Of a DNA stretch of 64,000 nucleotides, positions 24,061 to 36,149 are shown piece after piece. The stretch's first letter is position 1. Every line of letters begins with the position of its first letter. A program made the position numbers and the translations under genes. The stretch lies in NCBI GenBank assembly GCA_949316495.1, contig OX439010.1, positions 16,610,809-16,674,808 of the forward strand, read 5' to 3'. A model generated the notes under the pieces. It worked only from the letters and a program-made list of their open reading frames with translations. It was not told the origin of the DNA and ran no database searches. The DNA is from Amphiduros pacificus. Lineage: Eukaryota > Annelida > Polychaeta > Phyllodocida > Hesionidae.

Positions 24061-24900
24061 TGAAAGATTTAACATGCGTCCATGAACACGAAAATCTTAC
24101 TCAAGCCCACTCAAATATGTTTATGATTGAAAGCGATTTTTCAACGTCATTGGACATTTTGACAAGTTTTGTTTTGCCAATTTTTCCATTGGTTGCACCC
24201 ATTCTCATGGCGTGGTTCGTCCAATAAGCTGTGCATGACAAGGTCTCGTCAGTGGGTTGCCTGGCGGGATTGTTAGGCGAGGATTTGAGGCGGGGTTCGT
24301 ATTTATGGGGCTGTGTCACAGTGGGTTGACAGATTGAGACCAGTAAATGCAGTGTCGGTTTTGAGTGGGCATTGTACACGGGTCCCCGATCCATACAATC
24401 GACTGGCCTCACACCGCATATAAAAGTCATCGTACACACGGAGTGGGCTCACCTTTAACAGTGCGTGTTGCTTGTCTCCTGGTCACTTGCGGCGGTGAAA
24501 ACCAGGTTGTATGTCGCTATAACAAGTCAACCAATCATAGTGCAGCGTTTGTGCGTTCTGCTCTCCCGTTGCCTAATCGTCGCAAAGAGGCAGTGAAGTG
24601 GAAGGCGGAGGCAAGTACAGGGCAGTGGGGCGGTGGTATGGAAATACTAATAGGGTCTGAGCTGGCTGGAGGAGATTGGGGCCGTCAGAGCAGACAGATT
24701 GCGCTGACAGATTGAATAGCTGCCCACAAGGGCCTCCCTTAATGTCCATCCACCCAGCCTTTGTCTGCGACACTGTCATCAAACAACAGCCAATGAGATT
24801 CAAGAGTGCTCAGCAGGAGAGCAGCAAAGACTCAGCCGCCTATTGATTGGTCAAAATTTAGATAAGAGACCTGAAGGGTCTGCTTTGCTGTAAAAGTGTC
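24061..24900. other. GC-richer island with CCAAT boxes and a TATAAAAG
   Basis: The stretch has higher GC and CpG than its surroundings. It holds several CCAAT boxes on both strands (CCATTGG near 24186, GTCCAATAAG near 24220, ACCAATCA near 24529, TGATTGGTC at 24844-24852) and TATAAAAG at 24419-24426. The 112-116 codon frames on both strands here are not recognised. It could be a large conserved element, or a promoter region whose exons lie outside this window. Confidence 0.45.
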
Positions 24901-26199
24901 AATTGTTGAATGGCAGAATGGTTTTCAAAGGACCAGCTATTCTGTAGACCCATTTTGATAGTGTGCTTGATAAAGAAGACTAAAAACTAAAGTAGAGAAA
25001 CTAAGGAAGTAACCCAAGTAATAGAAAAACATCTGTAAACCCCCTTCTTTTTTATTTGTAGTAAAATGAAATGTTGAAAGCAATGATGTAAATATACACA
25101 TAAAGGTTACAATGCATGACAGCGATAGTTGCATTTGAAAATTGAAATGGAGACATATTTACTGTCATTTCATGCAGAAAAAGTTTGTGAGAGCTTTTCA
25201 CTATCTTTTTTCTGCCTTTGTTCGAAGAAACGAGAGCCCAAGATATCACATATCACATCCTTTGCATGTTTAACAGCCACAGACAAGAAGTCATACAGAC
25301 GGGTATCAGGCCATGGGAAAGGAGCATAGTAGACTTTAATTAGAAAATAAATCATTTATCACAATAGTCAAACCTCCTGGTGTGGTGAAAAATTAAAGAG
25401 GTATTTGATAACTCAAAGAGATAGTGATGAATGCAATGAGAGATCAGGCCGGGCTGGAGTCAAATTCTCAGCTCAGTTAAAGAGTGCAAAAAGATATTTT
25501 TTCTGATTCAGCAATGGATTCTATGAAACCATTGGCATTGAAAATGGAGAGAAATGCATGATGGAGTTTATATATGTTTATGTATGATCATATATCTGTG
25601 TGTTTATAAGAAACGTGGCACTAGTTTTGGAACAGGACCAGAAATAGCAAAGCCTTGTGCATATAAGACAAATTTTTTTCAGGTTGAAATACCAACATCA
25701 CTGATTTGTCAACCTTAAAAGTTAGATCCCAAAGATAGTGTTTAAAGTACAAGTGTTTATTTCTTTTCAATCATAAATCATGATATTTTCATTAGATTGT
25801 TAATATACATTATATATAACCTTTCATATTTCCTGTGGATTCGTATGATAATTGTTTACTCCTTTAAAAATACATTGTAACATCAAAGTTTCCATGAATT
25901 CTTTATATAGGATATAAAATGAAATATGTTTATAGCAACTGACAGGAAAAAACAGGTTTTATCATAATCATATACATTACCAACTATAATCATAACTTGA
26001 TTAATTGTTGAATTATTAAAATAAATAATTTGCAGAGATAGTTTGCATATAGATACCATGATGTGTTTTAAGTTGTAGACATTCACACAGGTTCCTAGGA
26101 TATTGTCAAAATGATTAAGAATTTGTAAATAATAGGCATCCGTAGCAAAGAATATAGCACGCTAAGTCAGGGATGAACATGCAAAATTTACAGATGTGC
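24901..26199. other. AT-rich non-coding DNA
   Basis: I see no gene, repeat array or GC-rich island. Runs of TATA-like and ATAAT-like words dominate. Confidence 0.7.
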
Positions 26200-26345
26200 A
26201 AGAGATGTGTGCTCACGGGAGTTGGCGTGGGAACGATGTGCCCGCGGGCATGGCAACACAGGATCATTAGCCCGATGTCGGGGACTTTCATTTAAATAGA
26301 CACCCACATCTCACAAGAATAGACACAGGAGAACCACCAGATGGC
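26200..26345. promoter_or_regulatory. GC-rich patch with 12-bp palindrome and CTCF-like core
   Basis: TGCCCGCGGGCA (26239-26250) is a perfect 12-bp palindrome followed by TGGCAAC. About 85 bp on, CCACCAGATGGC (26334-26345) fits the CTCF core CCASYAGRKGGC at all 12 positions, although the base after it does not fit the longer consensus. CTCF is found widely in bilaterians. Insulator function is inferred only. Confidence 0.35.
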
Positions 26346-27400
26346 CAGATAATATTTATTATTTTTTCTTTTTCTTTTTTTTTTTTTGAAAGGGGGGATA
26401 TTTTAAAGGCATGTGTGACAGATGATGCAAAACATGCAGTGAGGGTACTTTAAAATAAAAAGTAGCTAAATCACACATGATTTGTGACTGCAAATAACAT
26501 GTAAGGTATCCCAAGTTATCAAACTGAGATTGAGGGAATTGAATGGTCAATGATTGTATGGGGAGGAAGGTTGTTGATGATATGATGATGATGTAGGGGG
26601 CCTGGAACAGCGCAACAAGCTGTCACCAATGTTACAAGCATAATCATAGGTAATAACCCTGCTGTTATATAAGCCTATCATTATAGCCATACCTCACTGG
26701 ATCCACAGTCCTGCACTCATTGTCATGCTGCTCTCTGATTGGTCCCAAATTATAGTCCAGCACTGGTTGGCATGCCTGCTGTCTGATTGGCCAATTTGTA
26801 ATCAAATTGTAGTTTGGTGACAACAGCTGGTTTTATTATCACTCAAGTGACGTTGGCTCGTGTCTGAGTCCACGAAATTACTTGTAAGTCAGTGACTTTG
26901 TTTTCTAATTAAATTCAGAGGTTGCAGTTGAATATAAATATTAATAGTACTGATGTTGAAAATATTGAATATTCAAATAATTAAAATTATCTTTGGATGA
27001 AATTTATATTTAAACACGTTTTTGTGTTACAAATATCCACAAAGATAATTATTTTAGATTGTACTTAGTTTTGCCTGAACAACCTGATAAAAATACTGTC
27101 ATAATATGACAGCCCAGAACACATTACAGGTTTCTGTGGTATTTAATGCCTGAAGCACTATTCCTGTTCAAATTTAATTACAAAGATTGCTTTTGGATAG
27201 AAATGCTGTTTCTAAATACACATACACTATATGCTCTTACATGAAAGGATTCTTTTGAAAACTCTTCCTGTGGAGTATAAATTTCATATTTAAGGGAATA
27301 CAATATTTATGTATTTAGGCTTTCTTTGTTCAATTGATTAAATGCTTCTGAAGGAATTAAAAATGAATGCCGAGATTTTGTTATTGCGTGGCAGTTGGGG
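26346..27400. other. Non-coding DNA, with a T-rich run and small duplication
   Basis: A T-rich tract with scattered C lies at about 26361-26388 and creates a poly-Lys artefact on the minus strand. A 47-bp duplication at 26724-26820 is listed separately. The rest is AT-rich and featureless. Confidence 0.65.
26724..26820 (+). repeat. 47-bp tandem duplication carrying CCAAT boxes
   Basis: CATGCTGCTCTCTGATTGG (26724) and CATGCCTGCTGTCTGATTGG (26771) start two diverged copies about 47 bp long, each ending in a GGTTGG/TTTGG word. Each has CTGATTGG. The second reads GATTGGCCAAT, with CCAAT boxes on both strands. Confidence 0.75.
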
Positions 27401-27419
27401 GATGAAGATTTCTATTGAG

Positions 27420-27650
27420 AATTGGTACAATGTAGGGAAGCCACACACGTGTTGTAGTGCTCTGGAAATTCAGACACTTGGCAGTGTAGGGGTCAATATT
27501 CCATAAAGATTAAAAAAGGAGAGCAATGCAGATTAGGGAAGCCAAAGAGGTTCTGTGGACGGCTGACTGACACTGCGAGGGTTAACATTCCATAAAGATT
27601 GTGTACAGGGGTGTGAAGCAGAGTCAGGAAGCCATTGTGGTGTGTGGCGG
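27420..27650 (+). repeat. Diverged tandem repeat of about 90 bp
   Basis: AATATTCCATAAAGATT (27495) and AACATTCCATAAAGATT (27584) anchor two copies. AGGGAAGCCAC/AGGGAAGCCAA/CAGGAAGCCAT words near 27435, 27535 and 27626 show a third, partial copy to the left. It is an old, non-coding duplication. Confidence 0.75.
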
Positions 27651-30600
27651 GCTAATTTTCTCACTTGGCAGTTCAGGTGCAAGCTCGGCCATATAGAAGT
27701 GTGTGTCAAAGTGCATTATAACACCTCTCATGGCACGGTCACATGCAATGTTGTACTTCTGCCATAGACACAGTCGTGCCGGCCGTGCTCCAAGTCTCTC
27801 TTGAGAAAAAAAAAACCCGGCAATATCGATGAAATAATGGCGTTGTTGTCTGAGCACTCTTGTATGGTTGGCTTTTTATGGGATTCAGACCCTCTGCTTT
27901 AAGGAGCATTTTCATATGTTGTTTTTCTTGACTATGTTTTGGATATTGATTGCTGTTTCTTATTAGACCTCGTTCTGTGTGTATCATGGAAAGACTTCTT
28001 TTTTGCAATAAGAAATTAGTGTCTTTCCAATATAGATATGTAGTTTGACTCCATATTTATCAGCCAAAAATGATGAGATGTTAATTAACTTGATATTCAT
28101 GTTGTTATTGCCAAGCTGTGCTAGCAGTTATATTGCCTTCTCAGTTGACCATTTCCTACCAAATTGGCCAATCAGAAAGCAGAGTGATGTTAGGTGCGAC
28201 ATACAGGAAGTGTGTATGTGGTAATTGGATGGGTATTGGACAGGGAGCAATCAGTAGAAGCCCACCAGGGAGCACTTCCTGCCATGCCACCAGACCAACT
28301 ACCAACTAACTAATTTGGAAAGAACCAAATCTCAGACAATCCTAATGAAGATCAACATTGCTTTTGAAGATTCCTCCCACCTTTAACTCTCTTATCTTAG
28401 CACAGTATTATCTATAATAATCGTAAGCTCATATTCATTATTTAACATAATTTTGTCTCCAGGCCACCTATTTGTGGACCATTCTGACTATAACAAGGGA
28501 ATGCCTTCAGATCCTCTGCTAGGTCACCATTCTAAATGAATTCATCCCAGGCCACCGGCTAACTCGTCATTTTGGCCCTAACCAGACTGTGTCACTGGGC
28601 CTTATTCAGCCTAACTCACCTCTGTGGTTAGTGGTTAGAATATCAACTAGAGCATTACCATATTAACAACATCTTCACTTGGACACTGTCACAGTACTAC
28701 CATGCTTTGCTATTTTTTATCAACAGCATCAAAATCATGTTTTTAATGGGAAAAAAAATTCACATTAGATGTAAGTCGGTAAAATATATGGAATGCTCTG
28801 ATGAAATGTTTGAAAAGCTGACCTAGAATGATCCCTATGTACAAAATTAAGTGGTCACTCAAGTAGATTTTTCAATTTAGATCAAAGTTGCCTTCAAATT
28901 ACCCTGATCCTAGAGCCATGTGCCTTTATGACAAAGTTCATAAACTCCCACCTTGAAAAGAAGTAAGTGGTTTCTCACCTTTTTACCTTGTGTGTGTGTA
29001 TTTATTTTGGGGGCAAGTTGTGTAGATTTTTTTCCCCAGTGGATAAATGACAAAGGTTAGCTTGAATTACTGCCACTCCACCGATGCCCACCTGCCCTCC
29101 CATGAAAGCTGGGGGTGTGGAGGTCACACCCCTTTAACCCTACCCTCATATTATACCCCATTGATGTTACCGGAGGCCCCGCCACCTTGCCCTCAGACAC
29201 CACCAATGATTTGCCATTAAAAACTACCCGATATGCCCAGATAAAGGGAGTCTCCATAAAAGCTGGGCTTTGTGAGTGGAGAGATACTGTCAAAGGTGGC
29301 ACATGGCATTAACATTATGCTCAAATGAAAGGCACTAAACCCCCCAGGACAAGCATATTGTTTACTTGTTATTTCAGGCAAAGGGTCATTATCTTTGCAC
29401 ACATTTACAACTGACATTATTCATGAAAGTGAATTTGAAAAAGTCAATTTTGTGTAAAATACATTTTGTGGTTCTTTCTTTTTAAATGAATGAATAAATG
29501 TGATATTGTGTGGTAATCCATGGAAAATGTCAAATAAGGACTATGGTATTGATTATTTTTTTTAATTTTTACAGTGCAGTCAAATCTAAGAATTAGTTTA
29601 ATGATAATTGTACATCGTTATAAGTGTATATGTAACAATACATTCTTCAATTGAAAGAAAACTACTAAGATTTATGATAGATTTTAAGAGAAGATAACTC
29701 AGATGAACAAACTGATAAATCCTTACGTAAACCTTGTAGTCACTGTACAGTTGCACAACATAAAGAAACTACAATTTATAAAAAGGATTCCCTGATTACT
29801 AAAAAACATGATGATTGAGTATTTAAGATAAATAGTTAAGATAAATAAGATAAAATGGTTTAGCATGGTCTATTGAACATTCCTTTCTAAGTTCCCTCAA
29901 TCTGGTTTGTTTCTGGTTTTTGGTTTGAGAATGTGTTGAACTTCTAAATACTTCAAGAGATGATCAAGTGCATGAATGGGAGACAAATTACAAAAATAAA
30001 ATGAGTGACAATAACAAATGAAAAAAGATACATAAATATATAAAAATGAAGCACTGAGGAAAACAACTTAACAAAGAACTACAAAAATAGTAACCTACAA
30101 TAACAATTGAAAAACATTAAAAATACAAAATGAGAAAACTATAATTGAAAATAAACTGACAGCATCTTCAGCAGTATATATGTAAATCTCCAACATTTCA
30201 TTAAGGATCTTGGTTCTACCTGTAGTATGGTCTCTTTTATAAGCCTGGGCTATAATATCAGTTTATATTTCTACTAAGGACAAAACTACATATTGCAATT
30301 CAATTCCTCCTCGAGTTTCATTGTCTATTCTGTCTTTGTTCAGGCAAAAAAATGACAAGATAAATACGCCATTTGTGTGAATTGATGTGTACAAATTGCA
30401 CACTCTTTGATTCTCAAGTGCAAGCGGAAGTGCGATTTATCCCAGCAGATAACGCTCAGGTGCTTGGAGTAGGCAACATCAAAGGCGGGAGGATGAGCCA
30501 TTATTACAGGTGAGAACAATACAGGCCAGATAATGCAACTCAAGGAGCTGATTGATTTATGCACGGCTTTGCACATTTCTTTCCGGAGGGGTTTGCCAAA

Positions 30601-33600
30601 TGTGAATCAGCAGCCATTGATAGTACTTGATTGTATTAAACATGAGAGTCGATATAGATTAGTGTGTTATTTGGATATCAGAGCTCACGTAGATTTGATA
30701 TTTTGATTGTTCCTTAAAGTATGTTTGAACAATGAACATTGCGAAGAGATTTCCTTTTTATGCAAAATTAATGGCTTTTTTCTTTGTCATCTTATTCTCT
30801 CTATAAACTTGAGAATTTTCCTCTCTTAGAATTGTGATATTTTCTCATTATTTTTGTGTGAAAGAATACTGTTCTTCCACTATCATTTCACATGCTCAAT
30901 ATCTACATTCAGTCCTCGTAGATAATAAACAATAAAAATTAGTTTCCAAAGGATTTTTTTTTAATTGATAGGTGCAATGATTTCATTCATTTGTCACTTA
31001 AAAATCCTCACAATAGTTAGGACCTCTAAAATGGAATGTTATTTCAGCCAAATGAACAGCTTTATAAATACTTCTAAGTGTCCTCCTGTACGTGTTCTTA
31101 GCATTTCTATTTGCTCCTATGTTCTTGACATAAAGGCGACCTTGGGGGCGTATTACATATTAAGAAGGAGATAAAAACAGGAGGCAACTGTAGCTGCCTG
31201 CCTTTGGGGATTTGATATTTTTTTTGAAGTTCATCACACAGATGGCGGAGGTGACCCCTGGTGACCATTCACGATGAAAATACCATTGTTCACTGTCATC
31301 GTGTTGCAAGGAAATGTCCCAGCGAAAATGACACTGAAATTGACACCCTGGGGTGTAAAACGAGAAGACACTTGGTTAAGATGGGGGATGAGTGAGATAA
31401 AAGGTTAGAGAGGCTTTCATGGGAGATTAATTCTGACAAAGAAGGAATACACTGTTGACTCCTCAGAGATTGAATACCATTGAGATAATGGAAATACGTT
31501 CCCGAATTTTGAGACTGGAAAAAGTCCTTTGGTGGAGAAACAACAACAGGGACAATTACATGAAGGCAAATAAATGCAAAAGTATTGGATGTGGCATCTG
31601 CCAGATTTAATTGAATTATGACTTGCAAAGACAGCTTCCAAAACAGACATCATTTTGGGTAATGAAGAAAGTGACAGGTGACTGGCAGCTCAGCCCATCT
31701 GAAGAAAGTGTTGTGACATCTGAGAAGGGCTAATATGTCTGAGGGAAATAACACATACATTATTACATCGATAAATACATGATTATGTATTGAATTACAC
31801 ATGGACCCTGTACCCTCCATGATTGTTGACAGATGATGACACTTTGGTGTTTACACTCTATATTTGCATTTAAAAGAAACAAAATGAAATAACATTTTGT
31901 TTCTATAATCATCAATCCTTTATAAATCTTCTAAGATTGTTAATTGCAATAACACACTTCCGATGAGTATCTCAAAAGGCATTGTAAAGAACGAAATATT
32001 CTAAATGAAATATTCAGCACCCCCCTCCAGTCTGATTATAATGATCCATCCTTCCTCCCCTTTCTATTCATAATGATCTTGCCCTCCTGCTGCAGTGCAC
32101 CTGATGGACATCAGTGAGAGAGCCAAACTACTATTACCAAAGATTAACAATTTGGGGTATTTCAGGTGATAGTGTCTGTGATATTTAAAGGGGCAGTGAA
32201 TATATTAGATCAATACTGTATGTAGCATTGATAAAATGATAAGGTAAACCCTCATTTACATGATGAATGATACACATGCATGATTTTCTGCAATTTTTAC
32301 CTGTTGAAACTAATATCTTGAAAAAACCATGACAAAGATAACTGGTCGCCTGTAATGGACAAAATAGCAGTGATATCTGAATCTTCACTCAGATTTCAAG
32401 AGAAAATATTCAAAATTGTAATTAAAAAGAAGAGCCCCCAGGATCTTCTTTGTCACATGCAAATGAACCTACTTTGTCCATCCAGTGGTCATTGAAAGTT
32501 TCAAGTGTCAATTTTAAAGATGATTCAACTGTTTCTTTATATAATACAGTACACTTGAATGGAACATGACTATTATAAATTTGAAAGTATGAATCACAGT
32601 CAAAATCCAGATAAAACAAAATAATTGTTTTCTGTACAATAACAATAATGTGAAGATTTTATTTTTTTTTAATTTAACAATTTGATCATAGATTGTTGTA
32701 AGCCATCACCAACCATGCCTTGTGAGTGAGTCATAAAGGAAAAAATGTAATTCATCTTTAACGGCAAAGTATGTCAGGTAAAAAAAAAAGAAGTCTTGAT
32801 TCTAAATGTTGCAATGGTATATTAAATTTCCATTCCTTTCTCTCATTTTTGAAATATGTACATTTGATATTTAGTCATCCTTGGAATGAATCTCATAAAA
32901 CAAATTTCACATGAGCCGAGAATCTTTGAGCCATCCGTATATAACCTGTTAGTGCTGCTTACCGAAAACCCTGGAAACTGGAAAAACAGCTTGTCAGAAT
33001 GTGTACCAGGTTTCAAGAGAGCTTTTGAAGCAAAGTCTTCTGACAGATGTAGTAAATTAAAGATGTGTGGGTTTCTTGTAATGATCAGAGTAAGCCTGGA
33101 GTAGTTTTGCAGATCAAAACAAGCTTGCTTAATAGAAGGTTTTGGAGTGAGATGAAGGCAGGCGATATGCCGGGTTCGACCGGCAAATTGCTTCAGGTCT
33201 GCTGCTCAAAGTTTACACATCTCTAGCACCCATTTGTGAATGCCTCCGGTAATCACTTTCCACACACCAACGTGCTCTTCCTGTTGTTACAGAAAATTAA
33301 TAAAATGAATAATGTGAAACCAAAGAACATTTCACAAATTATATTTCTGACAGTTCTATTAGTCCCAGCATTCTGCCTTGTACTTCATTTCTTTTAATAT
33401 AAGCGCAGACTTTAATTGTGCAAGCTTGAAGAAAAAAAATCCTGTAAAGACCATCCATTCTTCATTCCTCATATCTGAGGCAATTTCTTACTAATCATTT
33501 TTGTCTGTATTGGTAAAAGAATATTTGTATGTCTGTCACTTTGATGTGGGAAAAGAGATTATTTTGATATTTGTCATTTTGATTAAGTATCAATTATGGT

Positions 33601-33763
33601 AGGTGTTGGGAATATTTCATGGTTATTTTATGATTTAGTATCATGAATTATTTGTTTCAGTTGAATCAACACAAATAATTTAACTAAATAACAATCCATA
33701 ATGGATAAATAAAGCTTGATGATAGAAATTAATTCTTATCTCATAAACGTGTTCCGCTATTTT
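27651..33763. other. Long non-coding, AT-rich stretch
   Basis: No exon or known transposon is seen over 6 kb. A GC-richer patch at 29050-29350 contains GGGGTGTG-gaggt-CACACCCC (29112-29132), an 8-bp stem with a 5-base loop. About 29980-30150 is A-rich and low-complexity. Other moderately complex patches lie at about 30330-30660 and 31180-31720. The latter has GGTGACC twice, 10 bp apart (31250 and 31260). The patch near 32880-33300 is unrecognised. Confidence 0.6.
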
Positions 33764-33798
33764 TACCCTCAGCCCCTGATGTAATCAGGCTGAGGGTA
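33764..33798. other. Hairpin at the left end of the pearl-like element
   Basis: TACCCTCAG pairs with CTGAGGGTA (9 bp), and inside it CCTGAT pairs with ATCAGG (6 bp), leaving a GTA loop and a two-base CC bulge. It stands out from the AT-rich surroundings. Terminal hairpins are a family trait of Helitron/Helentron 3' ends. Confidence 0.8.
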
Positions 33799-33816
33799 TT
33801 GCAGTACTCCTGGCGT

Positions 33817-33866
33817 GGGTATGTATGTATGTATGTATGTATGTCTGTATGTATGTATGTCTGTAG
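33817..33866 (+). repeat. TATG/TCTG tetranucleotide microsatellite
   Basis: About twelve TATG units with TCTG interruptions sit directly between the hairpin segment and the tandem core. An adjoining microsatellite is characteristic of pearl/HINE elements. Confidence 0.93.
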
Positions 33867-35740
33867 CGAACATCCTTGTCATCGCGATAACTCAAGAACA
33901 AATGATGGCAGCTTCATGAAACTTGACACACATATGCATCTGGTGAAAACCTCGGACGAGTTCGATGGACGGCGACCTTGACCTATTTTTCAAGGTCACA
34001 GGGACAATTATGTGAAATCCCAAGAATCACAATAACTCAAGAAGGAATGATGGCAGCTTTATGAGATTTGACACACATAAGCATCTGGTGAAGACCTCAG
34101 AATTTTTCCTATGAAACATGACCTTCACCTACTTTTCAAGGTCACAGGGACAATTATGTGAAATCATCTTGTCATCGCGATAACTCGAGAACAAATGATG
34201 GCAGCTTCATGAAACTTGACACATATAAGCATCTGGTGAAAACCTCAAACGAGTTCGATGGACGGTGACCTTGACCTATTTTTCAAGGTCACAGGGACAA
34301 TTATGTGAAATCCCAAGAATCGCATAACTCAAGAACGAATGATGGCAGCTTTATGAGATTTGACACCCATAAGCATCTGGTGTAGACTTCAGAATTGTTT
34401 CTATAAAACATGACCTTCACCTACTTTTCAAGGTCACATGGACAATTATGTGAAATCATCCTTGTCATCAGTTATGTGAAATCATAAGAACAGTTATGTG
34501 AAATCATAAGAATCACAATAACTCAAGAAGGAATGATGGCAGCTTTATGAGATTTGACACACACAAGCATCTGTTGAAGACCTCAGACTTCTCTTGATGG
34601 AACATGACCTTCACCTACTTTTCAAGGTCACAGGGACAATTATGTGAAATCATCCTTGTCATCGTGATTACTCAAGAACAAATGATGGCAGCTTCATGAA
34701 ACTTTACACGCATAAGCATCTGGTGAAAACCTCAGACTAGTTCGATGGATGGCGACCTTGACCTAATTTTCAAGGTCACAGGGACAGTTATGTGAAATCA
34801 TAAGAATCACAATAACTCAAGAAGGAATGATGGCAGCTTTATGAGATTTGGCACACACAAGCATCTGTTGAAGACCTCAGACTTCTCTTGATGGAACATG
34901 ACCTTCACCTACTTTTCAAGGTCACAGGGACAATTATGTGAAATCATCCTTGTCATCATGATAACTCAAGAACAAATGATGGCAGCTTCATGAATCTTTA
35001 CACGCATAAGCATCTGTTGAAAACCTCGGACTAGTTCGGTGGATGGCGACCTTGACCTATTTTTCAAGGTCACAGGGACAATTATGTGAAATCCCAAGAA
35101 TCGCAATAACTCAAGAACAAATGATGGCAGCTTTATGAGATTTGACACACATAAGCATCTGGTGAAGACCTCAGATTTTTTCTATGAAACATGACCTTCA
35201 CCTACTTTTCAAGGTCACAGGGACAATTATGTGAAATCATCCTTGTCATCGCGATAACTCGAGAACAAATGATGGCAGCTTCATGAAACTTGACACGCAG
35301 AAGCATCTGATGAAAACCTCAGACATTTTTGTATGGAACATGACCTTCACCTACTTTTCAAGGTCACAGGTACAATTATGTGAAATCCCTATCATTGCTA
35401 TAACTCGAGAACGAATGATGGCAGCTTATGAGACTTGACACACATAAGCATCTGATGAAGACCTCAGACTTCTCTTGATGGAACATGACCTTCACCTACT
35501 TTTCAAGGTCACAGGGACAATCATGTCAAATCCACGTCATTGCAATAACTTAAGAGCAAATAATGGCAGCTTCATGAAAATTGACACACATAAGCATCTG
35601 GGAAGACTCCAGATGAGTTTGATGGACGGTGACCTTAACCTGCTTTTCAAGGTCACCGGCCCATCTCAATAATTCTAGAGTAAATGATGACAGTTTCATG
35701 ATACTTGACACACCTAAGCTATCAAAGGAAGTAGATTTTA
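33867..35740 (+). repeat. ~145-bp tandem core, about 13 units, alternating types
   Basis: TGATGGCAGCTT anchors lie near 33903, 34048, 34196, 34340, 34534, 34683, 34828, 34977, 35122, 35270 and 35416, with variants near 35561 and 35685. Spacing is 144-149 bp, except 194 bp where a short segment is duplicated and 124 bp in the last step. Type A units (CTTCATGAAACTTGACAC, CGACCTTGACCTATTTTTC) mostly alternate with type B (CTTTATGAGATTTGACAC, ATGACCTTCACCTACTTTTC), so the array grew largely as a ~290-bp dimer. Each unit ends TCAAGGTCACAGGGACAATT. Confidence 0.95.
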
Positions 35741-35862
35741 TGGGTTTTTTTTTACCCCTGCATCAATTTGCCTTGGTGCAGTGACGTTTTGTTCACAAAT
35801 ATTGTGTGGAGCGAATGTTGTGCAATGAGTTACCAGGGCTGAGGGTTGATGCATCTCTGATG

Positions 35863-36149
35863 CCTATGTTAAATTCTATGGATCATTTTCTGTGGCAAAG
35901 CGAACATTCCACACATAAAAGTGGTTATACACTACTACCTCTGGCAGTTTGCTTTCCCAGATGGTAACAAAAAGGTTTGAGGTTTTTTTATCGGAAGGTT
36001 TATGACAAAGAACTCTTCATTATGGCTTTGCCCAACATGTATGTGATTATCTGTGGCTGAAAACATGCTTTGCTACTCCGAGGTTTCATGTTTTGTTGAA
36101 AACCGAACGTGTAGAACACTGCAAAGAGCAGTTATTTTGAAAAATGTCT
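35863..36149. other. Non-coding spacer
   Basis: Unique sequence lies between the pearl-like element and the next GC-richer island. No feature is recognised. Confidence 0.6.

Larger units (their letters stand above)
33764..35862 (-). mobile_element. Non-autonomous Helentron/'pearl'-like element with tandem core
   Basis: The left edge is a near-perfect hairpin (33764-33798), next to a TATG/TCTG microsatellite, then about 13 tandem units of ~145 bp, then a ~110-bp right segment. ACCCTCAGCCC at 33765-33775 and GGGCTGAGGGT at 35836-35846 form an 11-bp inverted pair bounding the whole. The right segment also has TGCATCAA/TTGATGCA (35759-35766 and 35846-35853). A hairpin end, a tetranucleotide microsatellite and a tandem core between unique flanks is the layout of bivalve 'pearl' elements and Helentron-associated elements (HINEs). 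It carries no protein. Family assignment, strand (hairpin taken as the 3' end) and right boundary are inferred. Confidence 0.6.
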
